From: Opitutaceae bacterium
GTDB lineage: Bacteria; Verrucomicrobiota; Verrucomicrobiia; Opitutales; Opitutaceae
Assembly: GCA_003164715.1 (NCBI GenBank)
Contig: PLTZ01000076.1
Coordinates: 1-64,000 of the forward strand
Direction of reading: 5' to 3'
Length of the DNA stretch: 64,000 nucleotides
Below the pieces are notes generated by a model. The model ran no database searches. It was not told the origin of the DNA and worked only from the letters and a program-made list of their open reading frames with translations. Position numbers and translations under genes: made by a program. This document shows, in pieces, positions 8,807 through 17,373 of this stretch; position 1 is the stretch's first letter; every line of letters starts with the position of its first letter.

Positions 8807-10245
8807 GGGAACTCCTGCTCATCATCGTCCCGCTTGCCGGCGCGGCCCTCGCGGTCCTTTGGCCGAGCGAGCGTACGCGCCCCTGGCTCATGCCCGCCGT
8901 CGGCGTCGTGCACACCGCGCTCGCCCTCTGGCTGCTGTTCAGCCCGCCCCAGGTCGACCCCGGCGCGTGGTTCGGGTTCGACCCCATCGCTCGCGCGGTG
9001 CTCCCCGCGGTCTCGATTCTCTTTCTCGCCTGCGCCGCCTACGGCGTCTCCTACCTCAGGATCCGGACGGAGCGGCCCAACCGCGTGTTTGTGGCTTCGC
9101 TGCTCGCGATCCTGGGGCTCCTGAGCGCCGGGCACCAGGCGAGGCACCTGGGCATGCTCTGGATCACCACCGAGGCGGTGACGCTCACGGCGGTGCCACT
9201 GCTCCACTTCAACGGCACCTCGCGGGCGTTCGAGGCGACCTGGAAATACCTGCTCGTCGGGGGCACGGGCATCGCGCTCTCGCTCCTGGGGTCCTTCTGC
9301 CTCGGGTACGCCTCGGTGCGCGGCGGGGGCAGTGGCGACCTGACCTTCGTCGCGCTCATGGCGCAGGGCCACCTCCTGTCGCGCCCGTGGGTGCTGATCG
9401 CGTGGGTCTTCCTTCTCGTGGGCTACGGCACGAAGATGGGCCTGGCGCCCATGCACACGTGGAAGCCCGACGCCTACGGCGAGGCGCCGAGCATCGTGGG
9501 CGCCATGCTCGCGGGCGGCGTCACCACGGTGGCGTTCACGGCGGTGCTGAGGGTGCGCTCGGTCATCAACGCGGCGGGGGCGGGCGCGGCTGCCGACCTG
9601 ACGCTGCTGGCGATCGGGCTGTTCTCGATGCTGGTCGCCGTCCTCTTCCTCCTGGGCACGCGCGACTTCAAGCGGATGCTGGCGTACTCGAGCGTCGAGC
9701 ACATGGGGATCCTGGTCATTGGCGCCGCCCTCGGCCCCGCGGGCATGTGGGCGGCCTTCTTCCACGTGTGGAGCAACAGCCTCACGAAGGGCGCGCTCTT
9801 CCTGAGCGCGGGCAATATCCGGCGGGCCGCCGGCGCGCGCACCGTCGACGAGGTGCGGGGCATGTCCTCCGTCACGCCCCAGTCGGCCGCCATCTTTGTC
9901 GCGGGGATGTTCGCGGTGACCGCGTGCCCGCCGTTCGGCCCGTTCTTCAGCGAGCTGCTCGTTGTGCGCGCCGCGGTCGCGACGGGCCACGTCGGCGCGG
10001 CGGCCATGTTCCTTGGCTGCCTCTTGTTCGCGTTCTTCGGCCTGACGCGGCTCGTCTTCGCCGTGGTCGACGGCAAGCCGCGCCCGGGCGAGGGGGCCGA
10101 GGGCAAGCGGATCCGGGAGAAGGCGGGCGTCATTATCCCGCCGCTGGTCCTCATGGGGATCTCACTCTGGCTCGGCCTCGCGACGCCGCACGCTCTGCAG
10201 GCCGCCTGGACGGACGCCGTCCATCAGCTCTTCCCCGCGCCATGA
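8803..10245 (+). CDS. HyfF-like (NuoL/M family) proton-conducting subunit
   Basis: GYGTKMGLAPMHTWKPDAYGEAPSIVGAMLAGG, DFKRMLAYSSVEHMGILVIG, HVWSNSLTKGALFLSAG. Confidence 0.92.
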   Translation: MRELLLIIVPLAGAALAVLWPSERTRPWLMPAVGVVHTALALWLLFSPPQVDPGAWFGFDPIARAVLPAVSILFLACAAYGVSYLRIRTERPNRVFVASLLAILGLLSAGHQARHLGMLWITTEAVTLTAVPLLHFNGTSRAFEATWKYLLVGGTGIALSLLGSFCLGYASVRGGGSGDLTFVALMAQGHLLSRPWVLIAWVFLLVGYGTKMGLAPMHTWKPDAYGEAPSIVGAMLAGGVTTVAFTAVLRVRSVINAAGAGAAADLTLLAIGLFSMLVAVLFLLGTRDFKRMLAYSSVEHMGILVIGAALGPAGMWAAFFHVWSNSLTKGALFLSAGNIRRAAGARTVDEVRGMSSVTPQSAAIFVAGMFAVTACPPFGPFFSELLVVRAAVATGHVGAAAMFLGCLLFAFFGLTRLVFAVVDGKPRPGEGAEGKRIREKAGVIIPPLVLMGISLWLGLATPHALQAAWTDAVHQLFPAP

Positions 10246-11720
10246 GCACGCCCTCGTTCGCCCTCCTCGCCAACGGCACAAGCATCCCCTGGGCGGGTGT
10301 GCCCGAGTGGCCCGCGCCGGAGCTTGTCCAGAGGACCGGGGCTGAGCTCGAACGCGGGGCCCGGCTTTGCGCGTGGTTCGGGGTGCCCGAGGTGGGCGCG
10401 ACCCGCCTGGTGGCCCTTATCGCGTTCGACGCAGACAACACGCTGGCCGTCGGGCGAAGCGCGCCGTTCGCCGGCGCCTATCCGTCCCTCACGCCCTCCC
10501 ACCCGCAGGCGCACATGTTCGAGCGCGAGGTCTGGGAGAGCCACGGCCTGAGGCCCGAGGGGCACCCGTGGCTCAAGCCCGTCCGCAGGGGCGCCGGCGG
10601 CGCTCCCGCCATGGGGGAGTTCTTCCGGGTGGGCGGCGGCGAGATCCACGAGGTCGCCGTCGGGCCGGTCCACGCCGGCATCATCGAGCCCGGGCATTTC
10701 CGGTTTCAGTGCGCGGGCGAGGAGGTCATTCACCTTGAGATCGCGCTCGGCTACCAGCACCGCGGCGTTGAGAACGCCCTCGTGGGGGGCCCGCGCCGCG
10801 CGACGATGAGCCAGATCGAGGCCGTCGCCGGCGACACCACGATCGGCCACGCGACTGCGTACGCCTGGGTGGCGGAGGCCCTCGCCGGGGCCGAGGCGCC
10901 GCTGCGCTCCCAGTGGCTGAGGGCCGTCGCGCTCGAGCTCGAGCGCCTTGCCAACCACACGGGGGATCTCGGGGCGCTGGCGAACGACGTCGCGTTCCTG
11001 CCGACGGCGTCGGCGTGCGGGAGGATCCGCGGCGATTTCCTTAACTTGACGGCCCTGATCTGCGGCAACCGCTTCGGGCGGGGCCTGGTGAGGCCGGGCG
11101 GCTGCCGCTTCGACCTGGAGCCCGGGCGCCTCGAACAACTGACCGGCCAGCTCGCCGGCGCGCTGTCCGAGGCGGAGCTGGCGATCGGGTGGCTCTGGGA
11201 CGCCGCCTCCGTCCGGTCGCGCTTTGAGGACGCGGGCACGCTTCACGCGAAGCAGGCGACGGACCTCGGGATGGTGGGGCCCGCGGCGCGGGCGTGCGGG
11301 ATCGTGCGCGATGCGCGCTTCGACCATCCGGCCGGCTGGCACCGCCTCGCGCAGGCGCCGGTGGCGGTCTGGCCGGGCGGCGACGTGCTTGCGCGCGCGC
11401 GGGTGCGCTGGCTCGAGGTGCAGCGCTCGGGCCGGTTCCTGCGCGAGCAGCTCGCAGCGGCGGTCGACGGGGAGATGCGGGCCGAGCTGGCGCCCGCGGC
11501 GGGCGACACGCTCGCGGTCGCCCTGGTCGAGGGATGGCGCGGCGAGGTGTGCCACGTGGCCCTGACGGATGCCGGTGGACGCTTTCGAAGCTACAAGATC
11601 GTCGACCCCTCGTTTCACAACTGGATCGGCCTCGCGATGGCGCTTCGCGGGGAGGCCATCTCAAACTTTCCCATCTGCAACAAGAGCTTCAACCTCTCCT
11701 ATTGCGGCTTCGATCTCTAG
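10242..11720 (+). CDS. HyfG/NuoCD-like large subunit lacking [NiFe] ligand cysteines (Ehr-type)
   Basis: ATG at 10242 overlaps hyfF stop; N-terminal NuoC-like domain then HLEIALGYQHRGVE...; CxxC sites replaced (AGDTTIGH and NKSFNLSYCGFDL). Confidence 0.88.
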   Translation: MSTPSFALLANGTSIPWAGVPEWPAPELVQRTGAELERGARLCAWFGVPEVGATRLVALIAFDADNTLAVGRSAPFAGAYPSLTPSHPQAHMFEREVWESHGLRPEGHPWLKPVRRGAGGAPAMGEFFRVGGGEIHEVAVGPVHAGIIEPGHFRFQCAGEEVIHLEIALGYQHRGVENALVGGPRRATMSQIEAVAGDTTIGHATAYAWVAEALAGAEAPLRSQWLRAVALELERLANHTGDLGALANDVAFLPTASACGRIRGDFLNLTALICGNRFGRGLVRPGGCRFDLEPGRLEQLTGQLAGALSEAELAIGWLWDAASVRSRFEDAGTLHAKQATDLGMVGPAARACGIVRDARFDHPAGWHRLAQAPVAVWPGGDVLARARVRWLEVQRSGRFLREQLAAAVDGEMRAELAPAAGDTLAVALVEGWRGEVCHVALTDAGGRFRSYKIVDPSFHNWIGLAMALRGEAISNFPICNKSFNLSYCGFDL

Positions 11721-11739
11721 GCCGCAGATCCCGGCCACC

Positions 11740-12558
11740 ATGTTCGCCGTCGACACCTTCACCCACCGCCTGAAGCGAGGCTGCGAGACGATGGCCTATC
11801 CGAAGGGGCCGGCGCCGGCGCTGCCCGACCGGCACGGCGGGGCGCTGCGCGTCGACGCCGCGAAATGCCCCGACGGGTGCGCCGAATGCCTGCCGGTGTG
11901 CCCGACCGAGGCCGTGACGCGGCCCCCGGGGGGCGGCGTCTCGCTCGACCTCGGCCGGTGCCTCTTTTGCACGGCGTGCGTCGAGGCCTGCCCGCACGGG
12001 GCGATCACCCAAACCGGCGACCACCGGATGGCCGTGCGGCGGCGGGAGGACCTCGTGCTCGGCCAGCCGGGCCACGAGGAGGTGCGGCTCGCCGCGGCGC
12101 TTGACGAGAAGCTCCGCAAGCTCTTCGGCCGCTCGCTTCGGCTCCGGCAGGTGAGCGCCGGGGGCGACGGCGCGGCGGAGGCGGATCTCAACGTGCTCGG
12201 GACCATCGGTTGGGACCTCGGGCGCTTCGGCATCCAGTTTGTGGCATCGCCGCGGCACGCCGACGGCCTGGTCGTCACCGGCCCCGTGCCGAGGAGCATG
12301 GAGCTGGCGCTCCGCAAGACATGGAACGCCATGCCGGAGCCGAAGATTGTCATCGCGGTCGGCACGTGCGCGATTTCGGGTGGGCCGTTCATCGGAAATC
12401 CCGAGGTGATGAATGGCGTCGAGTCGGTCCTGCCCGTCGACCTCTACATACCGGGATGGCCCCCGCATCCGCTGACCATCCTTGACGGGCTGTTGCGGGT
12501 TCTCGGCCGCCTTGACGAAGGGTCCCGCGCCCAGGTGCCGGCGCAAGTCGGGAGCTGA
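11740..12558 (+). CDS. Fusion of 2[4Fe-4S] ferredoxin (HyfH-like) and NuoB/HyfI-like small subunit
   Basis: CPDGCAECLPVCP and CLFCTACVEACP clusters followed by RFGIQFVASPRHADGLVVTGPV...VDLYIPGWPPHP. Confidence 0.9.
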   Translation: MFAVDTFTHRLKRGCETMAYPKGPAPALPDRHGGALRVDAAKCPDGCAECLPVCPTEAVTRPPGGGVSLDLGRCLFCTACVEACPHGAITQTGDHRMAVRRREDLVLGQPGHEEVRLAAALDEKLRKLFGRSLRLRQVSAGGDGAAEADLNVLGTIGWDLGRFGIQFVASPRHADGLVVTGPVPRSMELALRKTWNAMPEPKIVIAVGTCAISGGPFIGNPEVMNGVESVLPVDLYIPGWPPHPLTILDGLLRVLGRLDEGSRAQVPAQVGS

Positions 12559-12687
12559 CGCGAGGCGCACAGACAGGGAAGGGTGGGTGCGGCCTGAACG
12601 CCTCCCGCGCCGTGCGCCTGTGCTTCCGTGACAAGTAGCGTCTTCTGTGGTTGGATGAGCTTGGTTCAGGACCACGAAACCCCCGCC

Positions 12688-14313
12688 ATGAGGACACGCC
12701 TCCGCCCCTGCCTCGCGCTCGTACTCGCATCCGCGCTGCTGGCCCCGCCAGCCGCCACCCGTGCATCGGAGGGCGACCTGCCGCACTTCGTGCATAAGGA
12801 CGGCCGCCACGCCTTCATCGTGGACGGCGCTCCCTTCCTCATGCTCGGGGGCCAGAGTGGCAATTCGAGCGCGTGGCCCTCCGAGCTGCCGGGCGTGTGG
12901 TCGGCGGTCGAGCGGATGCACGCCAACACGCTCGAGGTCCCGGTCTACTGGGAGCAGTTCGAGCCCGCGCCCGGCAGGTACGACCCCTCCATCGTCGACC
13001 TGATGATTGGGCAGGCCCGGGAGCACCACGTGCGCCTCGTGCTCCTGTGGTTCGGGACGTGGAAGAACGGCAGCTCCCACTACATCCCGCTCTGGATGAA
13101 GGCCAAGCAGGAGCTCTACCCGAAGATCATCGGCAAGAGCGGCCAGAGCGTCGATTCGCCGTCACCCCATTTCCCCGCGTCGCTCGAGCTCGACAAGAGC
13201 GCCTTCCGGGCGCTGATGGCGCACCTCAAGGCCGCGGACCCGGTCCACACGGTCATCATGGTCCAGGTCGAGAACGAGTCGGGGGCCTGGGACACGATCC
13301 GCGACTATTCCCCGACCGCCCAGGCGATCTTCGAAGAGCCCGTCCCCGCCGAGCTCCTAGGAGCCCTCGGCCTCTCGGCGAAGTCCGGGGGCAACTGGAC
13401 CGCCGTCTTTGGAAAAGACGCCGATGAGTTCTTCCACGCGTGGTTCGTCGCGCGCTACGTGGGCCAGGTCGCCGCAGCGGGCAAGGAGGCCTACCCGCTG
13501 CCGATGTACGCCAACGCGGCCCTGAGGGACCCGATATCGCCCGGCCCGGCCGGCACGTACGAGAGCGGAGGGCCGACGGACAACGTCCTGGCGATCTGGA
13601 AGGCCGCCGCGCCCGCGCTCGACGTGCTCTCCCCGGACATCTACCAGGACGACAGCGCGCGCTACCGCAGGGTCCTTGAGCTTTACGCGAGGCCGGACAA
13701 TCCGCTCTTCGTGCCCGAAACCGGGTTCTCGCCCTGGTACGCGCACATGCTTTTCGCCGCCCTCGACAAGGGGGCGGTCGGATGGGCGCCCTTTGGAATC
13801 GACCTGGTGGGCGGAGCCTATCCGGTTCCCGCCGCCGGCAGCCGGGAGGAGGACCGGCTAGCGCCGCTCGCCCTCAACTACGGCATCGTGGGGCCGATCA
13901 TGAGGGAGGTCGCGCGGCTTGAATTCGAGGGGCGGCTCCACGCCGTGGCGGAGGAGGCGGACGCCCATACCCAGTCCATGGACTTCAGGAGCTGGACGGC
14001 GGTGGTGACCTACGGGGCCCCCCGTTTCGGAGCCGCGAATGAACCCAAGGGGAACCCGGAGCCCACCGGGGTGGCGCTTGTCGCGAGCCTCGGCCCCGAC
14101 GAATTCCTGGTCGCCGGTCACTCCTGCAGGGTCGACTTCAAGCCGGCCGACCCGGCGTCGAAGGCCAAGCGGGAGTTTCTCCATGTCGAGGAGGTCGCCT
14201 TCGAGGACGGCGGCTACAAGCTCATCCGCATCTGGAACGGCGACCAGACGGACTGGGGCCTGAACCTGCGCGCGGCCCCGGTCGTGCTGCGGGTCCGCCT
14301 GCGGACCTTCTAG
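12688..14313 (+). CDS. DUF5597 / GH42-GH35-like beta-galactosidase family protein with signal peptide
   Basis: LPHFVHKDGRHAFIVDGAPFLMLGGQSGNSS, catalytic-type VQVENESG and VPETGF motifs. Confidence 0.82.
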   Translation: MRTRLRPCLALVLASALLAPPAATRASEGDLPHFVHKDGRHAFIVDGAPFLMLGGQSGNSSAWPSELPGVWSAVERMHANTLEVPVYWEQFEPAPGRYDPSIVDLMIGQAREHHVRLVLLWFGTWKNGSSHYIPLWMKAKQELYPKIIGKSGQSVDSPSPHFPASLELDKSAFRALMAHLKAADPVHTVIMVQVENESGAWDTIRDYSPTAQAIFEEPVPAELLGALGLSAKSGGNWTAVFGKDADEFFHAWFVARYVGQVAAAGKEAYPLPMYANAALRDPISPGPAGTYESGGPTDNVLAIWKAAAPALDVLSPDIYQDDSARYRRVLELYARPDNPLFVPETGFSPWYAHMLFAALDKGAVGWAPFGIDLVGGAYPVPAAGSREEDRLAPLALNYGIVGPIMREVARLEFEGRLHAVAEEADAHTQSMDFRSWTAVVTYGAPRFGAANEPKGNPEPTGVALVASLGPDEFLVAGHSCRVDFKPADPASKAKREFLHVEEVAFEDGGYKLIRIWNGDQTDWGLNLRAAPVVLRVRLRTF

Positions 14314-16121
14314 ACCGGCTTCTTGTCGTAGAAGACGCGCAGGTCGGCGGCCTCCCCCGGGAGCAGCTCCTTTGCCCGCTTCAGGGCGTTTCGGGTGGCC
14401 ATCGTGGCGTTGGCCTCAGCGGGGAAGATGTTCTCCCTGCCGATCTGCCTGAGGAGCCCGCTGTTCTCGAGCACGCGGGTGACCTCGGGGCTGCTCCCGC
14501 TGATGAGCAGGTGGCGGCCGGTCTGGGTCAGGTAGTCGTGCAGGTTCTCCATCGCCATCACCGTCGAGGCGTCGAGATGGCGCGCGTTCTTCATCCGCAG
14601 GATGAATACCCGGATATTCTGGTTCTCCGCGAGGCTGCGGACCTGTTCCTGGAACAGGTCCGCTGCGCCGAAGAAGAGCTCCCCCTCGACATGGATGATC
14701 GAGATCTGCGGATGGGGCCGCTGGTTCGGGTCGCGCAGCTCGGCGAGGTTGCCGGACTCGTTGATCGCGTACTCGACCAGGGTGGGCGTGCTCGTCTTCC
14801 GCAGGAACAGGGCGAGCGAGACCCCAATGCCGACGTAGATGGCCGTGTCCAGCTTGAGAAAAAGGCAGGAGCCGAGGGTCACGACAAACACGACCAGGTC
14901 CGAGGGCGTGGAGCGGCACGAGATGCGGATCTGGTGCCAGTTGATCATCTTTATTCCCACGCGGATCAAGTGGGCGGCCAAGGCCGCGACCGGGATGAAA
15001 TTGAAGACCGGCGTCACAAAGGTGAGGACCACAAGGACGACGGCGCTGCTCAGCATCGACGAGACCTGGGTGGCGGCCCCGCTCTGGTAGTTGACGGCCG
15101 AGCGGGCGAAGGACGACGAGCCGGGCACCGCGCCGAAGAACGCGCAGGCGATGTTGGCCGCGCCCATGCCGATGAGCTCCTGGTTCGGCTCTATCTTCTG
15201 GCCGCTCTTCGCGGCGAGGCCCTTCGTGATCGAGGCGGCCTCGAGCATCCCGAGAATCGAGATGGCGATGGCGGTCACCGCCAGCTCGGGCAGCAGGTGG
15301 ATACGTTTGGGGCCGAACGGATAGCCCGCGAAGGCCGGGACAATCGCGGTCAGCGCGCCCTCATCGCGGACCATCCGGAACGGAATGTGCGTGGGGTGGT
15401 AGAGGGTGAAGATCTTCGCGGCGATCCCGAGGACCGCCAGGCCGATGAGCGCCTCGGGCCAGCGGGGCCGCAGGCGCCGAACCGTCCAAAAGATCGCAAA
15501 GGTGAGGAGGCCTATGCCGATCGCCCAGGGATACACCCGTGCGGTCCCCAGGTCGAAGAGGGCCTGAAGGACGTTGGTCGAGAAGTTCTGGCCCTGCTCC
15601 ACCTCGTACCCGAGCAGGTTGTGGAGCTGGCTCGCCATCAGCAGGATGCCGATTCCCGTGCTGTAGCCGACGACGACGGACCGCGAGATGAACTTCGTGA
15701 TCTCGCCGAAGTTGAGGAGCCCTGCAAGGAGCTGGATGACGCCGATCAGGAAGGCGAGGTAGACGGCGAGCTGGAGCGGCTTGAGGCCGATCGACGAATT
15801 TGCGGCGATGGTCGCCGCCACGATCAGGCTGATGGAACTCGTCGGGCCGAAGACATGGTGGCGGGACGAGAAGAAGAGGGAACCCACAAACCCGCCGATG
15901 ATTACGGAAACGATGACCGGTGTCGGCGGCAGGTTCATGATCAGCGAGAACCCGATCGCCTGCGGGATGGAAACGAGCGTTACCGTCGCCCCGGCGACCA
16001 GGTCGGCCCGGAACTTGGCCCACGAGTACCTGCGAAGCTCGCCGACGAACGGGAGGCGCACCTTGAACATGTGGGAGCCCATCTCCGCGACTTCCTCGGT
16101 TAGCTCCGTCACGCTGTCCAT
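14310..16121 (-). CDS. SulP-family anion transporter with STAS domain (ATG 16121; in-frame TTG at 16127)
   Basis: ATVTLVSIPQAIGFSLIMNLPP, FGPTSSISLI, NQELIGMGAANIACAFFGAVPGSSSFARSAVN; C-terminal STAS (FILRMKNARHLDASTVMAMENL). Confidence 0.92.
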   Translation of the reverse strand: MDSVTELTEEVAEMGSHMFKVRLPFVGELRRYSWAKFRADLVAGATVTLVSIPQAIGFSLIMNLPPTPVIVSVIIGGFVGSLFFSSRHHVFGPTSSISLIVAATIAANSSIGLKPLQLAVYLAFLIGVIQLLAGLLNFGEITKFISRSVVVGYSTGIGILLMASQLHNLLGYEVEQGQNFSTNVLQALFDLGTARVYPWAIGIGLLTFAIFWTVRRLRPRWPEALIGLAVLGIAAKIFTLYHPTHIPFRMVRDEGALTAIVPAFAGYPFGPKRIHLLPELAVTAIAISILGMLEAASITKGLAAKSGQKIEPNQELIGMGAANIACAFFGAVPGSSSFARSAVNYQSGAATQVSSMLSSAVVLVVLTFVTPVFNFIPVAALAAHLIRVGIKMINWHQIRISCRSTPSDLVVFVVTLGSCLFLKLDTAIYVGIGVSLALFLRKTSTPTLVEYAINESGNLAELRDPNQRPHPQISIIHVEGELFFGAADLFQEQVRSLAENQNIRVFILRMKNARHLDASTVMAMENLHDYLTQTGRHLLISGSSPEVTRVLENSGLLRQIGRENIFPAEANATMATRNALKRAKELLPGEAADLRVFYDKKPV

Positions 16122-16203
16122 TGGCAAGGTTTCTTATTGGAGCGCGAAACGCGCAAGCGCGATCTTTCCATGAAAACCGGGTCTTTTCGGCCCTTTAACG
16201 GGA

Positions 16204-16246
16204 GTGTCACGCGAGCGTCACGCGTTCGTAACAAAACGGATGTAAT
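16204..16246 (+). promoter_or_regulatory. Candidate Pho box (three 11-bp-spaced heptamers) and -10-like element upstream of pstS
   Basis: GTGTCAC(16204) GCGTCAC(16215) TCGTAAC(16226), all fitting NNGTNAC at exact 11-bp spacing, followed by TGTAAT (16241-16246). Confidence 0.7.
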
Positions 16247-16297
16247 CTAGAAGGCGGTTCAACCTGCAATAATTCAAACGTCACAGATTCAACAACC

Positions 16298-17317
16298 ATG
16301 CTACCCATCAAATCCAAATGGATCGCGCTCCTGGGGGCCCTCTCGGCTCTTAGCGCGACCTGCGCCCCAGCCCAGATGCTCATCAACGGAGCCGGTGCCA
16401 CGTTCCCCTTCCCGATCTATTCGAAATGGTTCAACGAATACGCGAAGGTGGACCCGTCGGTGCGCTTCAACTACCAGTCGATAGGCTCGGGAGGCGGGCA
16501 GAAGCAGATCCTGTCGGAGACGGTGGATTTCGGGGCCTCTGACGGCCCAATGTCGGACGACAACCTGGCCAAGGCGCCGCGGACCCTGTGGCACTTCCCG
16601 ACGGTCGCGGGCGCGGACGTCATAACGTACAACATCCCTGGCGACGCGAAGCTAAAGATCGACGGCGCGACCATCGCCGGGATATTCCTCGGCAAGATCG
16701 TCAAGTGGAACGATCCGGCCATCGCGGGCCAGAATCCGGACCTCAAGCTCCCGGATGCGGACATCGTCGTCGTCCACCGCTCGGACGGGAGCGGCACGAC
16801 CTACATCTTTACGGACTACCTGAGCAACGTGAGCGCGGACTGGAAGGCCAAGGTCGGCAAGGGAACCAGTGTCAGCTGGCCCACCGGCATAGGCGGGAAG
16901 GGCAACGAGGGCGTGTCCGGGCAGGTGAAGCAAGTTCCCGGCTCAATCGGCTATGTCGAGCTCGTGTACGCCAAGCAGAACAAGCTCCCCTACGCCGACG
17001 TGAAGAATTCCTCGGGCAACTACGTGACGCCGTCCATCGAGTCCGTCACCGAGGCGCTCGCCGCGGCGGACATTCCGGCCGATTTCCGCTTCTCGATGGT
17101 GAATCCGCCCGGGGCAACGGCTTATCCGATAGCGGGGACCACCTGGCTGCTCGTCTACGCGGAGCAGAAGGACCACGCCAAGGGCGAGAAGCTCGTGCAG
17201 TTCCTCAAGTGGGCCTACTCCGACGGCGAGAAGCTGGCTCCCGCCCTCGACTACGCACCGCTTCCTGACGCGCTCATCAAGCGCGCCCTTGAAAAGGTGC
17301 AGAGCATCAAGTACTGA
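16298..17317 (+). CDS. pstS: Phosphate ABC transporter substrate-binding protein PstS
   Basis: INGAGATFPFPIYSKWFNEY, SIGSGGGQKQI, VHRSDGSGTTYIFTDYL; followed by pstCAB-phoU. Confidence 0.95.
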   Translation: MLPIKSKWIALLGALSALSATCAPAQMLINGAGATFPFPIYSKWFNEYAKVDPSVRFNYQSIGSGGGQKQILSETVDFGASDGPMSDDNLAKAPRTLWHFPTVAGADVITYNIPGDAKLKIDGATIAGIFLGKIVKWNDPAIAGQNPDLKLPDADIVVVHRSDGSGTTYIFTDYLSNVSADWKAKVGKGTSVSWPTGIGGKGNEGVSGQVKQVPGSIGYVELVYAKQNKLPYADVKNSSGNYVTPSIESVTEALAAADIPADFRFSMVNPPGATAYPIAGTTWLLVYAEQKDHAKGEKLVQFLKWAYSDGEKLAPALDYAPLPDALIKRALEKVQSIKY

Positions 17318-17333
17318 CGTCGCCAAGAAACGG

Positions 17334-17363
17334 AGCGGGCGTGGATTTTAGTTCACGCCCGCT
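17334..17363 (+). other. Perfect 10-bp stem-loop between pstS and pstC
   Basis: AGCGGGCGTG (17334-17343) and CACGCCCGCT (17354-17363), 10-nt loop, no T-run after it. Confidence 0.75.
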
Positions 17364-17373
17364 TGCTGTCTAG

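Noticed and set aside
8724-10241. In-frame upstream extension of the HyfG-like ORF (998 aa total)
   Set aside because: Overlaps hyfE and hyfF in another frame; the ATG at 10242 overlapping the hyfF stop is the natural start.
12563-12619. Inverted repeat AGGCGCAC/GTGCGCCT downstream of the small subunit gene
   Set aside because: Only 8 bp with a 41-nt loop and no T-run; expected by chance at this GC content, so not called a terminator.
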